Shown here: positions 1 to 9,706 of the stretch, piece by piece
How the letters are laid out: each line of letters starts with the position of its first letter
Position numbering within the stretch: position 1 is the first letter of the stretch
From: Paludibacteraceae bacterium
GTDB lineage: Bacteria; Bacteroidota; Bacteroidia; Bacteroidales; Paludibacteraceae
NCBI GenBank assembly: GCA_024401535.1
Contig: JAKSKX010000002.1
Span: 62,001-126,000, forward strand
Direction of reading: 5' to 3'
DNA length: 64,000 bases
Position numbers and translations under genes: made by a program
Notes under the pieces: generated by a model
Databases searched by the model: none
What the model was told of the DNA's origin: nothing
What the model saw: only the letters and a program-made list of their open reading frames with translations

Positions 1-14
1 AAGAACTTTATATA

Positions 15-22
15 TAATTTTG
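15..22 (+). promoter_or_regulatory. Putative -7 promoter element of the DnaJ-like gene
   Basis: TAATTTTG fits the Bacteroidetes -7 consensus TAnnTTTG and lies about 35 bases before the start codon at 57. The expected -33 element would fall at or beyond the left edge of the window, so it cannot be checked. Confidence 0.4.
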
Positions 23-56
23 CCGGAAAAATCTGCAAGGTATAAAATCCATAATA

Positions 57-881
57 ATGAGCAGCTTCTTTATAATTATCATATTTATCCTATACAAAAT
101 ATTCAGATCGTCTTTTCTGAATGGCTCTAGTATTGGAGACGATTCGGGCAGAGGAATACCGAACATAGACCAATACTTCAACTCTATAGCAGCTCCGGTA
201 ATAATGGTTGCCAGAATGTCGTCTAACCCGACAAGGGAGAAACAAAACGAGGTAAACTACTACATCCAGAATGTAATCATACCTACATACTTTAACGATC
301 TGGCTACAAGGCACAAAGCTTACTCTGTATTTGCAAAGTACACGAGAATCGACAGAGAAACACTGATAAACCTAGTAAAGAACGCAGGTGACACTATAAT
401 CAGAACAAGCCCAAGCACATACTACAAGAAGACTCTGCTAAAGCATCTGTTTGAAATTTGCAGTATATGTGACGGCATGAACACAACCCAGAGAGACTTC
501 ATAGAGTCATTTGCAAGGAAAATTGGAGTCAGCGCCAGACAAACATACGACGAATACATGTCGGAAAACGGAGGAAGCTACGACTGGCATAACCATAGGA
601 GCTCTTATGACCAAAACACAAACGACAATTACAGCTATGGGTACGAGAGAACTGCAAACAAAACTTCCGCAGGTGAGCTGGAGAAGGCTTACAAAACTTT
701 GGGAGTTGATGAAAACGCAACGGACGACGAGATAAAAACAAGGAAAAACAAACTTTTAAGGAAGTGGCATCCGGACCTCTACGCACAACAAGGAGAGGAA
801 GCAATAAAAAAGGCAACTCTCAATTCACAAAAGATAAACGAAGCCTACGACATCATAAAGGAACATCGCGGCTTTAACTAG
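57..881 (+). CDS. Membrane-anchored TerB/DnaJ-domain co-chaperone (DjlA-like)
   Basis: A 274-residue protein with a hydrophobic N-terminal segment (about residues 3-14), a helical TerB-like central region (about 40-165), a Asn/Tyr/Ser-rich linker, and a C-terminal J domain (about 207-270) with the HPD motif at 238-240. J domains stimulate the ATPase of DnaK-type Hsp70s; this layout matches DjlA-type proteins, which are membrane-bound co-chaperones. The client is unknown. The start is the first ATG after a promoter-like element. It is a single-gene unit ended by a hairpin shared with the convergent downstream gene. The J domain is certain; the TerB assignment is from general appearance. Confidence 0.8.
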   Translation: MSSFFIIIIFILYKIFRSSFLNGSSIGDDSGRGIPNIDQYFNSIAAPVIMVARMSSNPTREKQNEVNYYIQNVIIPTYFNDLATRHKAYSVFAKYTRIDRETLINLVKNAGDTIIRTSPSTYYKKTLLKHLFEICSICDGMNTTQRDFIESFARKIGVSARQTYDEYMSENGGSYDWHNHRSSYDQNTNDNYSYGYERTANKTSAGELEKAYKTLGVDENATDDEIKTRKNKLLRKWHPDLYAQQGEEAIKKATLNSQKINEAYDIIKEHRGFN

Positions 882-885
882 AAAA

Positions 886-923
886 ATAAGGGTGACTGTC
901 AAATTCTAGACAGCCACCCTTAT
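886..923. terminator. Bidirectional hairpin terminator
   Basis: Inverted repeat of 15 bases (886-900 with 909-923, one mismatch) with an 8-base loop, placed between two convergent genes. It can serve the DnaJ-like gene on the plus strand and the DUF4197 gene on the minus strand. Confidence 0.7.
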
Positions 924-949
924 AGCTTAAAGTACTCTAAATAAGGTTT

Positions 950-1810
950 TTACTTATCCAACTGACCGAATACCCTTCTTAGCAAGTCGTTTGTACGCTC
1001 AGCTACATTAGTACGAATACCCAACTCCTTCTCAGCAATCTTTGTGAACAAACCGTCCAATGCACGACCGGTAACGTAGTCGGAAATATCACTATCAACT
1101 GGCTGAACTGAACTAATTTTGTTCATAGTAGAAGCAGGAATCTTACCACTTATACTTGCTAACTGCAAAGCAGTCTTTCCTGCAGTACTATTTAAAGCAT
1201 CATATAGAGCATTATTTCCCTTAGCAAACTTACTCCACAATGTAACAGCATTAACTTCACCAACACCTACATTCTGCATACTCTCTGTGATAGTAGGATG
1301 GAATGCTGCCATAAGGTCAGACCTTGTATCAGTCTCCAACTTTACTGTAGCGGCATTGTCAGCGCCAAAAAGGATATCCTTTGCATCCTGAATTGTAAGA
1401 CCAGTGACCTCGTCAGCAAGAATCTTGGCAGACTCAGGGGCAGCATCAGTAGCAGCATTGTTGAAAGCTGTTACCAAATTTTCCTGAAGATTATCACCAA
1501 GGCCAACAGCAGAAACTATAGACTTGCCAGCATCAGTACTTGCCAATGAATTATAAACTTCAAATGCAGTTACTGCTCCCTCTGGAAGTCCAATCTTTGT
1601 AGCTACCTCAGCCATATAACCGTCAGTACTCAACTTCTCTACAGCAGTAGATACACCAATCTGCAATGCCTGTTTCAAAGCGCTTGCAGTCTCTCCGTCC
1701 GACGCTCCCTGCAATGCATCGGCAACCTCCTCACAACCAGTCATCATAGGCACAGCGGCAACAAGCGACATGGAAACAAGGAACGAACTTAACACTCTTC
1801 TTATCTTCAT
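950..1810 (-). CDS. DUF4197 family lipoprotein
   Basis: A 286-residue protein with a lipoprotein signal peptide: basic start, hydrophobic stretch and a lipobox ending in Cys26 (MMTGC). The mature part starts with the ALKQAL/GVSTAVEKLS pattern typical of DUF4197 and is mostly helical. The family is widespread in proteobacteria and Bacteroidota and its function is not established. The protein is expected to be lipid-anchored in the envelope. It is monocistronic, with a promoter-like element about 28 bases upstream and a shared terminator downstream. The family call is from sequence pattern and length. Confidence 0.8.
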   Translation of the reverse strand: MKIRRVLSSFLVSMSLVAAVPMMTGCEEVADALQGASDGETASALKQALQIGVSTAVEKLSTDGYMAEVATKIGLPEGAVTAFEVYNSLASTDAGKSIVSAVGLGDNLQENLVTAFNNAATDAAPESAKILADEVTGLTIQDAKDILFGADNAATVKLETDTRSDLMAAFHPTITESMQNVGVGEVNAVTLWSKFAKGNNALYDALNSTAGKTALQLASISGKIPASTMNKISSVQPVDSDISDYVTGRALDGLFTKIAEKELGIRTNVAERTNDLLRRVFGQLDK

Positions 1811-1837
1811 ACCTTTTATAGTTTAATATTATGGATG

Positions 1838-1845
1838 CAAATATA
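1838..1845 (-). promoter_or_regulatory. Putative -7 element of the DUF4197 gene
   Basis: On the minus strand this reads TATATTTG, a match to TAnnTTTG, 28 bases before the start codon. No well-spaced TTTG -33 element is present. Confidence 0.4.
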
Positions 1846-2040
1846 AACACTTTTTACAAAAAGGCCATAAATGAACATGAAAATAGAAAAAAACGAACGA
1901 TTGTTCGAAAGAGAAAAATATTACATATTACATTATGTTTCAGATAATTAACGCAACCTATATGCACATTTTATCGATGTATGTGCAACAATAATCGACA
2001 TTTTGATAATAAAAAATGCAACTATTTAGAAAAATAATAC

Positions 2041-2048
2041 TAATTTTG
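2041..2048 (+). promoter_or_regulatory. Putative -7 element of the acyl-CoA carboxylase operon
   Basis: TAATTTTG followed by C matches the Bacteroidetes -7 consensus, 73 bases before the biotin carboxylase start. A TTTG at 2002-2005 is too distant to be a normal -33 element. Confidence 0.5.
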
Positions 2049-2121
2049 CATGTCAAATGTTCGTTTATTTCAAATAAACTGATGACATCAATAAATGTAG
2101 AAATACGAAAATTGGTTGTAA

Positions 2122-3639
2122 ATGATACAGAAGATTTTAGTTGCCAATAGAGGTGAGATAGCAATGCGAGTGATGCGCTCTTGCAAAGAGATGGGCATCA
2201 AGACGGTTGCTGTGTACTCTGAGGCAGACAGAACATCTAAGCATGTATTTTACGCAGACGAGGCTATTTGTATAGGACCCGCTGCATCAAGAGAGAGTTA
2301 TCTTTGCATCGACAAGATTATCGATGCTGCCAAGAAATTCGGAGCAGACGCAATCCACCCAGGATATGGTTTCTTGAGCGAGAATGCAGAGTTTGCAGCT
2401 CGATGCAAGAAAGAGGACATCATCTTTATCGGAGCTCCTGCTGAAGCAATGGTCAAGATGGGTGACAAGATTATGGCCCGCCAAACAATGATCGCTGCCG
2501 GTGTGCCAGTCGTTCCTGGCACTCAGGAGGCACTAAAGGATGCTGACGAGGCTGTAAAGGTTGCAATGGAAATCGGACTTCCTGTTATGCTTAAGGCAAG
2601 TGCCGGTGGTGGTGGTAAGGGTATCCGCCTTGTATGGAAGAAGGAGGAGATTGCCGAGGCATTCAACACAGCGCAGAGTGAAGCTATTTCATCGTTCAAC
2701 GATGGCACAATATACATAGAGAAGTTCATCGAGACTCCTCACCACATCGAGTTCCAGGTGCTTGCAGACCAGCACGGAAACTGCGTACACTTGTTCGAGC
2801 GTGAGTGTTCTATCCAGCGCCGTAACCAGAAGGTTGTTGAGGAGAGTCCGTCTCCGCTAATGACTCCGGACGTAAGAAAGAAGATGGGAGAAATCGCCGT
2901 ACGCGCTGCCAAGGCAGTAAAGTACGAAGGAGCAGGTACAATCGAGTTCCTTGTTGACGACAACTTGAACTTCTATTTCCTTGAAATGAACACTCGACTT
3001 CAGGTTGAGCACCCTATCACAGAGGAAGTGGTTGGTGTTGACCTTGTTAAGGAGCAGATTAACGTGGCTAACGGTCTTCCTTTGAGATTCAAGCAGGAGG
3101 ACTTGACACAGAGAGGTCACGCTATCGAGTGCCGTATCTGTGCAGAGGACGCCGAGAACAACTTTATGCCTGACACTGGCGTGATCAAGCAGCTTCAGGA
3201 GCCTCTTGGAATCGGAACTCGTGTAGATAGCTTCGTTTACGAGGGTTACGAAATCCCTGTTCACTACGACCCTATGATTGGTAAGCTAATCGTTTGGGCT
3301 GTAACTAGAGAGTTCGCTATCGAGAGAATGAGACGTGTTCTTTACGAGTACAGAATCACTGGTCTAAAGACAAACATCTCGTACCTAAGAAAGATTATGG
3401 ATGTACCTGCATTCGTCGAAGGCAAATACAACACTAAGTTCATCGCTGAAAACAACGACAAGCTAAGTGAAGAGAAGCTTTACGAGGCAGAGAAGAGCGA
3501 GGTAGAGGACATCGCTATCATCGCATCATATATGGACTATATCGTTAACTTGGAGGAAAATTCTCCAAAGACAGGCGACAACCGACCTATCAGCAGATGG
3601 AGAGAGTTCGGTAAGCGCACAAATATGGTCAGAATCTAA
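2122..3639 (+). CDS. Acyl-CoA carboxylase, biotin carboxylase subunit
   Basis: A 505-residue ATP-grasp enzyme that carboxylates the biotin carried by the next gene product using ATP and bicarbonate. The glycine-rich ATP loop lies at 158-167 (KASAGGGGKG), and the catalytic E288-M-N-T-R292 block coincides with the E. coli AccC numbering. It is longer than AccC (449 residues) by an acidic C-terminal extension from about 450. It is followed after 18 bases by the biotin carrier and then the carboxyltransferase, so this is a three-subunit acyl-CoA carboxylase (propionyl- or acetyl-CoA type), not a sodium-pumping decarboxylase, since no membrane beta subunit is present. Third-position codon use looks strongly biased, as in highly expressed genes. 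Confidence 0.93.
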   Translation: MIQKILVANRGEIAMRVMRSCKEMGIKTVAVYSEADRTSKHVFYADEAICIGPAASRESYLCIDKIIDAAKKFGADAIHPGYGFLSENAEFAARCKKEDIIFIGAPAEAMVKMGDKIMARQTMIAAGVPVVPGTQEALKDADEAVKVAMEIGLPVMLKASAGGGGKGIRLVWKKEEIAEAFNTAQSEAISSFNDGTIYIEKFIETPHHIEFQVLADQHGNCVHLFERECSIQRRNQKVVEESPSPLMTPDVRKKMGEIAVRAAKAVKYEGAGTIEFLVDDNLNFYFLEMNTRLQVEHPITEEVVGVDLVKEQINVANGLPLRFKQEDLTQRGHAIECRICAEDAENNFMPDTGVIKQLQEPLGIGTRVDSFVYEGYEIPVHYDPMIGKLIVWAVTREFAIERMRRVLYEYRITGLKTNISYLRKIMDVPAFVEGKYNTKFIAENNDKLSEEKLYEAEKSEVEDIAIIASYMDYIVNLEENSPKTGDNRPISRWREFGKRTNMVRI

Positions 3640-3657
3640 TTCTTAAGAATAGAGAGA

Positions 3658-4188
3658 ATGGAAGTACATGTAGGAAACCGAGTTGCTGAGGTTGAACTTA
3701 TCAGCAAAGAGGATAACAAAGTTACCATCAAGATTGACGACAAGACTTACGAGGTCGATATCGTTATGGCTGAAAACGGTAGCTGCTCAATCATCACTAA
3801 CAACGGACGAAGCTATAATGCTGAGTTCAAGAGAGAAAAAGGTGGCAAGAGCTATCTAGTAAACACTCATTTCAACACTTTCCCTGTTGACATCATAGAC
3901 CAGCAGGCCAAGTACTTGATGAACCGCAAGAAGGGTGACGCAAGCGAGGCTCAGGACCGAGTATTCTCGCCTATGCCTGGTAAGGTAGTCAAGATTTTGG
4001 TAGAGAAGGACCAGGAGGTAAAGTGTGGACAGAGCGTTATCGTAGTCGAGGCTATGAAGATGCAGAGTGAGTACAAGGTAAAGCGTGATTGTATTATAAA
4101 GGATATCTTGGTTAACGTGGGTGACGTAATCAACGGAGATCAGACTTTGATCACCTTGAAGGACATCCCAGGTACTGAGAATGCTTAA
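3658..4188 (+). CDS. Biotin carboxyl carrier subunit of acyl-CoA carboxylase
   Basis: A 176-residue protein with an N-terminal beta-rich part and a C-terminal biotinyl/lipoyl domain from about 105. The biotin attachment motif EAMKM places the biotinylated lysine at K134. The carrier shuttles carboxybiotin from the upstream carboxylase to the downstream carboxyltransferase. It sits between these two genes with gaps of 18 and 12 bases, so it is cotranscribed. Unlike the gamma subunits of membrane decarboxylases, there is no long Ala/Pro-rich hinge. Confidence 0.92.
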   Translation: MEVHVGNRVAEVELISKEDNKVTIKIDDKTYEVDIVMAENGSCSIITNNGRSYNAEFKREKGGKSYLVNTHFNTFPVDIIDQQAKYLMNRKKGDASEAQDRVFSPMPGKVVKILVEKDQEVKCGQSVIVVEAMKMQSEYKVKRDCIIKDILVNVGDVINGDQTLITLKDIPGTENA

Positions 4189-4200
4189 TTCTAAAATACT

Positions 4201-5736
4201 ATGAGAGATAAGAAAGTAGTACTCGAAGAGTTCAAAGAGTTCAGTAGAATTGCCGAGTTGGGTGGCGGTCAGGACAAGATTGACAAGCAGCACGAGCAGG
4301 GCAAGCTAACTGCAAGAGAGAGAATCGAGGTTCTTCTTGACAAGGGTACATTCGTAGAGATTGACAAGTTTGTGATTCACAACTGCTCAAACTTTGGTCT
4401 TGACAAGAAAAAGATTAGTGGAGACGGTATCGTTTCAGGATATGGTAAGATAGACGGTCGCTTGGTATATGTTTACGCATACGACTTCACAGTTCTTGGT
4501 GGTTCGTTGAGCCGCACAAACGCCAACAAAATCACTAAGGTTCAGCGTCTAGCTTTGAAGATGGGAGCTCCTATCATTGCTATCAATGACTCAGGAGGAG
4601 CACGTATCCAGGAGGGAGTTTCTGCACTTGCAGGCTACGGTGACATCTTCTACCAGAACACTATTTCTTCGGGTGTCATTCCTCAGATTTCAGTTATCAT
4701 GGGACCATGCGCAGGAGGTGCTTGCTACTCTCCAGCATTGACAGACTTCATCTTTATGGTTAAGGAGAAGAGCCACATGTTCGTAACTGGACCAGATGTA
4801 GTTCGTACAGTAACACACGAGGATATCGACAAGGAAGGACTAGGTGGTGCTATGGTTCACGCTTCAAAAAGTGGTGTCGCTCACTTCGTAGGAGAAGATG
4901 AGGAGGACACACTAATGATGGTTCGTGAGTTGCTAAGCTTCTTGCCTTCTAACAACTTGGAGGAGGCTCCATACGTTAGCACAATGGATGACGTTATGCG
5001 TGAGGACGAGGCTCTAAACGACTTGATTCCAGAGGATCCAAGCAAGCCTTACGACATGAAGGAGCTAATCAGCAGCATCGTTGATGACAACAACTTCTTT
5101 GAGGTACATGAGCATTTCGCACAGAACATAATCGTTGGTTTCGCACGTATGGCAGGCAAGACTGTTGGTATCGTTGCCGACCAGCCAGCTTTCCAGGCAG
5201 GTGTGCTTGACATTGACTCATCTGACAAGGCTGCTAGATTCATTCGTTTCTGCGACTGTTTCAATATTCCAATCGTAACACTTGAGGACGTTCCAGGATT
5301 CCTTCCAGGCTGCACTCAGGAGCATAACGGAATCATCCGTCACGGAGCTAAGATCGTTTACGCATACGTAGAGGCTACAGTTCCAAAGGTAACCCTAATC
5401 ACTCGTAAGGCTTACGGTGGTGCTTACATCGTTCTTGCATCCAAGAACATCGGTACAGACATCAACCTTGCCTACCCAAGCGCAGAGATTGCAGTACTTG
5501 GTGCTGAGGGTGCAGTAAACATCCTTTACCGCACACAGACTGGCGAGGAGAAGGCCAAGACTTTGGCTGAGTACGAGAAGACATTCTCTAACCCATATCG
5601 TGCTGCAGAGCTTGGTTATGTTGACGAGATCATTCTTCCTTCACAGACTCGTGAGAAGATTATCCAGAGTCTTGACATGGCTCAGACTAAGAATCGTCAG
5701 AACCCTGCCAAGAAGCACGGAAACATTCCTCTATAA
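4201..5736 (+). CDS. Acyl-CoA carboxylase, carboxyltransferase subunit (PccB/MmdA family)
   Basis: A 511-residue crotonase-fold carboxyltransferase with both halves present. Recognisable blocks are GGARIQEGV and GPCAGGACYSPAL in the first half (acyl-CoA and oxyanion site) and PGFLPGCTQEHNGIIRHGAK in the second (carboxybiotin side). It transfers CO2 between biotin and an acyl-CoA, probably propionyl-CoA/methylmalonyl-CoA given the PccB/MmdA likeness; the exact substrate cannot be read from motifs. It is the last gene of the operon and is followed by a strong hairpin terminator. A role in the succinate-propionate pathway is likely in this group but is inference. Confidence 0.92.
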   Translation: MRDKKVVLEEFKEFSRIAELGGGQDKIDKQHEQGKLTARERIEVLLDKGTFVEIDKFVIHNCSNFGLDKKKISGDGIVSGYGKIDGRLVYVYAYDFTVLGGSLSRTNANKITKVQRLALKMGAPIIAINDSGGARIQEGVSALAGYGDIFYQNTISSGVIPQISVIMGPCAGGACYSPALTDFIFMVKEKSHMFVTGPDVVRTVTHEDIDKEGLGGAMVHASKSGVAHFVGEDEEDTLMMVRELLSFLPSNNLEEAPYVSTMDDVMREDEALNDLIPEDPSKPYDMKELISSIVDDNNFFEVHEHFAQNIIVGFARMAGKTVGIVADQPAFQAGVLDIDSSDKAARFIRFCDCFNIPIVTLEDVPGFLPGCTQEHNGIIRHGAKIVYAYVEATVPKVTLITRKAYGGAYIVLASKNIGTDINLAYPSAEIAVLGAEGAVNILYRTQTGEEKAKTLAEYEKTFSNPYRAAELGYVDEIILPSQTREKIIQSLDMAQTKNRQNPAKKHGNIPL

Positions 5737-5757
5737 TCGAGGTACAAATACAAAGTC

Positions 5758-5795
5758 AAGAAGAGCGAATGCTATAGGGTTCGCTCTTCTTTTCA
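5758..5795 (+). terminator. Terminator of the acyl-CoA carboxylase operon
   Basis: A perfect inverted repeat (5759-5769 with 5780-5790, AAGAGCGAA core) around a 10-base loop, followed by T-rich sequence. Confidence 0.8.
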
Positions 5796-5825
5796 TTTAT
5801 AAAGAAAACTAAAACAAAAGAAAAA

Positions 5826-7688
5826 ATGACAAATAAAGAGGCTATAATAAACAGGTACAAATTTGAAAAGAAAGTTGACCAGCTGAATAACAACAAAAAC
5901 ACTTATGTATTCAGGACCTCAAAAGAGGAAGAAATACTGATAAAAGACCTACTGCAGAATATAACTAACCACATAATAAGCAATAAAAGAATTGTATCCT
6001 TTTCTGTTGTGTCTGACAATTCCGAAGAAAAGAATTCATACGAATGCGACAATTTCGAAGACTACGAAGTTCTTGAGGACTTTATAGAAATAGACAATGA
6101 CAAATTAAAATTTATTGCTCCGGACAACAACGTAGTTCTACACATAACTTATAGAAGACAGGACACAAACCTGGACATTCCTATTCATGTTCACATTAAC
6201 GGATACGGCTACGAAGGGGACGAGGTTTGCGAAAGCTATGCCTGTGTCAACGCATCAATAATGTGGAAGGAAGGTAACGTGCTTAACTCTGCATTGGCAC
6301 TTATTACTTACGACTGCAACGGATTCGAGAAGATAAAGAGCAAGATTGAAGCATCAATAAACAACGTAGAATCCTTGTCTAACGACGAAAAAGAGATAGT
6401 TAAGGAAGCATTCCAGGACAATACAGAAATAGGACTAGCATACCTTAACAACGGGCAGTTCGTTGATGCCTTGAGTTCTCTGGAATACGAATATAGAGAG
6501 CTGAACAGAGAGCCGGATGCAGACAAGAAACTATATTCATCACTGGCATACAATATCGGCGCCTGCTATCTTCAGCGCTACCAGTTCAAGAAAGCACTTC
6601 ACTATTTTGATGTGGCTAACACTTTCTGCAACAACAAGGAGACTTCCCAAGCTTTGCTCCACTCCTCAGCATGCGCAAATGACTTGAACACACTGTGGCT
6701 ATTGGAGACTGCTAAGAAGGAGGCTGACGCAATAGCTCACAATGACAAGGAATACCAGAACTTCCTTTCAAACATAGAGGATGTTCTAAAAACAACACAC
6801 GAACCCAATAACGAGAAGAATCTTTTCTATCAGATACTAAACTTCTTTGGAGTTATTCATTCCGAAGTTTCATCAATGATTGTCGAAAAGAAAGGTCTAA
6901 GGCCATACATTGTTGACAACCAGCTCGAGATTATCGGCTTCAACATTGTACCTGAGCTATATGGCTGCGACGACATGACGCTATACATATCACACCGTTC
7001 AAGCAGAGACTATGTGTGCAAAGAATTGCTGGGAGAGGACTCAGACTACCCTACTGAAGAGTCCAAGAAAATTCCTAACGCAAGCCCAGACAAGTCAAAG
7101 GTAAAGACAAACGGAGAAATTATCGTCCACATCAGCAGAATAAACGACATTGCCACAGTGAACATAATGGTGCCTTCGTTCAGCAAACTGCCAAACAAGT
7201 TGAACGGTTACCCTCAGGTCGCATCATTCAAATACTATTTGAACGCAGTAATGACTCCGGAACAATTCAACGAACTTCGCAGTTCGTCCATCAAGAAAGT
7301 GTCAGAGAAAGAGGAGGAACTTGGCTATGGCGAATATTTCTCTTTGGGTATGGACGCAGAGGCTCATTACTACTTCATCATGGGCTTGCAGGCATTCAAC
7401 TACAAGATTTACGGCACTGCGCTTTACTTCCTATCTCAAGCATACGAACTTGTAGCGGCAAAAAGATATACTGACCAGATCGACAATATCGACAAAGAGA
7501 TGATGATGGAAGCCGCATACATGCTTGGAGTAATCCACATGGCTAACCATGAGTATGACACTGCTGCATATTATCTAAGACCTCTTTCACAACTCGACAA
7601 AAAAGAGTGGAAGGACGAATATGCCAAGGCTTTGACTCTCAACGGAGACCTGAAGTTTATTGACGCAATCAAGGGAAGCATTGGATAA
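5826..7688 (+). CDS. TPR-containing cytoplasmic protein of unknown function
   Basis: A 620-residue protein that I do not recognise. It has no signal peptide or membrane segment and is acidic. Residues about 1-170 look like a mixed alpha/beta domain with no known motif. Helical repeats resembling tetratricopeptides occur at about 205-300 (AYNIGACYLQRYQFKKALHYF) and again at about 520-610 (AAYMLGVIHMANHEYDTAAYYL). A third mixed domain lies between them. It stands between the carboxylase operon and nadE; with no terminator before nadE the two may be cotranscribed. TPRs suggest a protein-binding role, but no function can be assigned. Confidence 0.75.
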   Translation: MTNKEAIINRYKFEKKVDQLNNNKNTYVFRTSKEEEILIKDLLQNITNHIISNKRIVSFSVVSDNSEEKNSYECDNFEDYEVLEDFIEIDNDKLKFIAPDNNVVLHITYRRQDTNLDIPIHVHINGYGYEGDEVCESYACVNASIMWKEGNVLNSALALITYDCNGFEKIKSKIEASINNVESLSNDEKEIVKEAFQDNTEIGLAYLNNGQFVDALSSLEYEYRELNREPDADKKLYSSLAYNIGACYLQRYQFKKALHYFDVANTFCNNKETSQALLHSSACANDLNTLWLLETAKKEADAIAHNDKEYQNFLSNIEDVLKTTHEPNNEKNLFYQILNFFGVIHSEVSSMIVEKKGLRPYIVDNQLEIIGFNIVPELYGCDDMTLYISHRSSRDYVCKELLGEDSDYPTEESKKIPNASPDKSKVKTNGEIIVHISRINDIATVNIMVPSFSKLPNKLNGYPQVASFKYYLNAVMTPEQFNELRSSSIKKVSEKEEELGYGEYFSLGMDAEAHYYFIMGLQAFNYKIYGTALYFLSQAYELVAAKRYTDQIDNIDKEMMMEAAYMLGVIHMANHEYDTAAYYLRPLSQLDKKEWKDEYAKALTLNGDLKFIDAIKGSIG

Positions 7689-7765
7689 TTTTCCATCCTA
7701 TGCAGCCGGACTCACCTCCGACAAGTAACAATTAGGCAATTCAAAACAAATATACACAACACACA

Positions 7766-9679
7766 ATGAGAAAAGAAGACTTAGGATTTGTCCGCATAGC
7801 AAGTGCAATCCCCGTTGTAGAGGTTGCTAATCCAAAGCTTAACGCAGACAGAATAATATCGCTTATAGAGAAAGCCGCAAAGGAAAATGTAAAGATTGTC
7901 TGCTTTCCAGAGCTTTGTCTGACTGGCTACACATGTGCGGACTTGTTCTTTCAGAGAGCTTTAATCGAAGAAACAGCGAGACAGCTTGACAGAGTCAACG
8001 AAGCCGCAAAAAATAATGGCATATACGCACTTGTAGGCGCTCCGGTCTATAGAAACGGAAAGCTATACAATGCGGCCTTCGTTGTTGGAACTGACGACTA
8101 TAAATCTACTGAGGTTGACAAACAGTACCTTCCAAGCAACAACGAGTTCTATGAAAAGCGATGGTTCACGCCCGGATTCGGAGAGAAGAAGCAGATATTT
8201 GAAATCGAAGGGCTAAGGTTCGCCATAGAAATCTGCGAAGACTTGTGGATGCCAGCTTCACCGAGTGATGCCCTTTGCCTTGGCGGAGCAGAGGTTATCT
8301 TCAACTTGTCTGCAAGCGACGAACTTATCGGCAAGGAGGCCTACAGAAGACAACTTGTCAAGCAGAAGTCAGCGACTAACGCATGCGCATACGTCTATAC
8401 AAGCGCAGGATTCGGAGAAAGCAGCACAGACCTTGTATTCTCTGGAACTGCAATCATAGCAGAAAACGGAAGTCTGCTTGCTACTGCAGAGCGTTTCTCT
8501 ATCAACGAGCAGCTAATAGTTGCCGACCTTGACATCCAGAGACTTCAGGCTGACCGACTAAGAAATTCATCATTCATCATCGGCAACCAAAATCCGAACA
8601 AGGAGGAGATTCCTGTAAACAGACTTGACAACCAATCAAGCTACGCAGAGCCTCAACACATAACAAGAACGTTCGCACCTCATCCTTTCGTTCCACCTGA
8701 GGACGAGATGAAAACTCGATGCAACGAAATCTTCTCCATCCAAGTGGGTGGACTTGCAACACGTCTGTTCCACACAGGAATAAAGAAGGCAGTTGTCGGA
8801 ATCAGCGGTGGACTTGACTCTACACTTGCTCTTTTGGTCATGGTTAAGACTTTTGACAAATTGGGAATACCAAGAGAAAACATCGTAGGAATAACTATGC
8901 CTGGATTCGGAACTACGGGCAGAACATACAACAACTCGCTCAACATGATGAAAAGCCTGGGCGTAACTATCAAGGAGGTTGACATCAAGCCGGCTTGCCT
9001 TCAGCACCTGAAGGACATAGACCATGACTTGGCAATTCTTGATGTGAGCTACGAGAACACTCAAGCGCGCGAAAGAACTCAGATTCTTATGGACTACTCG
9101 AACAAAATCGGCGGTCTCGTAGTAGGAACCGGAGACTTGTCAGAGCTTGTTTTGGGTTGGGCGACATACAACGGAGACCACATGAGCATGTATGCCGTGA
9201 ACACTTCCATCCCTAAGACTTTGGTAAGGTACATGGTCAAATATGCCGCACTTTACGAGATGGACGAGTCTGCTCGCGAAACATTGCTTGATGTTTGCGA
9301 CACACCTGTAAGCCCGGAGCTTCTTCCGGCCGATGACAAGGGTGAGATTTCACAAAAGACTGAGGACTTGGTCGGACCTTACGAGCTACATGACTTCTTC
9401 ATCTACTATACCCTACGCTTCGGATTCTCGCCAACAAAGATATTCTTTATGGCGCAGAAAGCTTTCTATGGAAAGTATGACAACGCAGTGATATTGAAGT
9501 GGATGAGGACATTCTACTGGCGCTTCTTCGCACAGCAGTTCAAGAGAAGCTGTATGCCAGACGGTCCTAAGGTTGGTAGCGTAAACCTATCTCCAAGAGG
9601 AGACTGGAGAATGCCAAGTGACGCAAGCAGCAAAATCTGGATAGAGGAAGTCGAAAATCTGACAAAGACTTTCCTATAG
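7766..9679 (+). CDS. nadE: Glutamine-dependent NAD(+) synthetase
   Basis: A 637-residue two-domain enzyme that amidates nicotinic acid adenine dinucleotide to NAD. The N-terminal nitrilase-type glutaminase shows its catalytic set: E49 (FPEL), Lys in the YLPSNNEFYEKRWF block, and C157 (EICEDLW). The C-terminal synthetase has the ATP pyrophosphatase loop SGGLDS at 347-352. The length fits glutamine-dependent NadE, so ammonia is supplied internally. The start at 7766 puts the glutaminase domain at its usual position. A terminator follows. Confidence 0.95.
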   Translation: MRKEDLGFVRIASAIPVVEVANPKLNADRIISLIEKAAKENVKIVCFPELCLTGYTCADLFFQRALIEETARQLDRVNEAAKNNGIYALVGAPVYRNGKLYNAAFVVGTDDYKSTEVDKQYLPSNNEFYEKRWFTPGFGEKKQIFEIEGLRFAIEICEDLWMPASPSDALCLGGAEVIFNLSASDELIGKEAYRRQLVKQKSATNACAYVYTSAGFGESSTDLVFSGTAIIAENGSLLATAERFSINEQLIVADLDIQRLQADRLRNSSFIIGNQNPNKEEIPVNRLDNQSSYAEPQHITRTFAPHPFVPPEDEMKTRCNEIFSIQVGGLATRLFHTGIKKAVVGISGGLDSTLALLVMVKTFDKLGIPRENIVGITMPGFGTTGRTYNNSLNMMKSLGVTIKEVDIKPACLQHLKDIDHDLAILDVSYENTQARERTQILMDYSNKIGGLVVGTGDLSELVLGWATYNGDHMSMYAVNTSIPKTLVRYMVKYAALYEMDESARETLLDVCDTPVSPELLPADDKGEISQKTEDLVGPYELHDFFIYYTLRFGFSPTKIFFMAQKAFYGKYDNAVILKWMRTFYWRFFAQQFKRSCMPDGPKVGSVNLSPRGDWRMPSDASSKIWIEEVENLTKTFL

Positions 9680-9706
9680 GGAAATAAAATATCACAGCAC
9701 TAACAA

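Larger units (their letters stand above)
1811..2121. other. Divergent intergenic region with two promoter-like elements
   Basis: This 311-base AT-rich gap separates the DUF4197 gene (leftward) from the acyl-CoA carboxylase operon (rightward). It holds one -7-like element for each direction, described separately. No ORF with gene-like composition and no clear RNA structure was seen. Confidence 0.6.

Noticed and set aside
2122-5736. Sodium-pumping methylmalonyl-CoA or oxaloacetate decarboxylase
   Set aside because: The operon has an ATP-dependent biotin carboxylase and no membrane beta subunit, so it is an acyl-CoA carboxylase.
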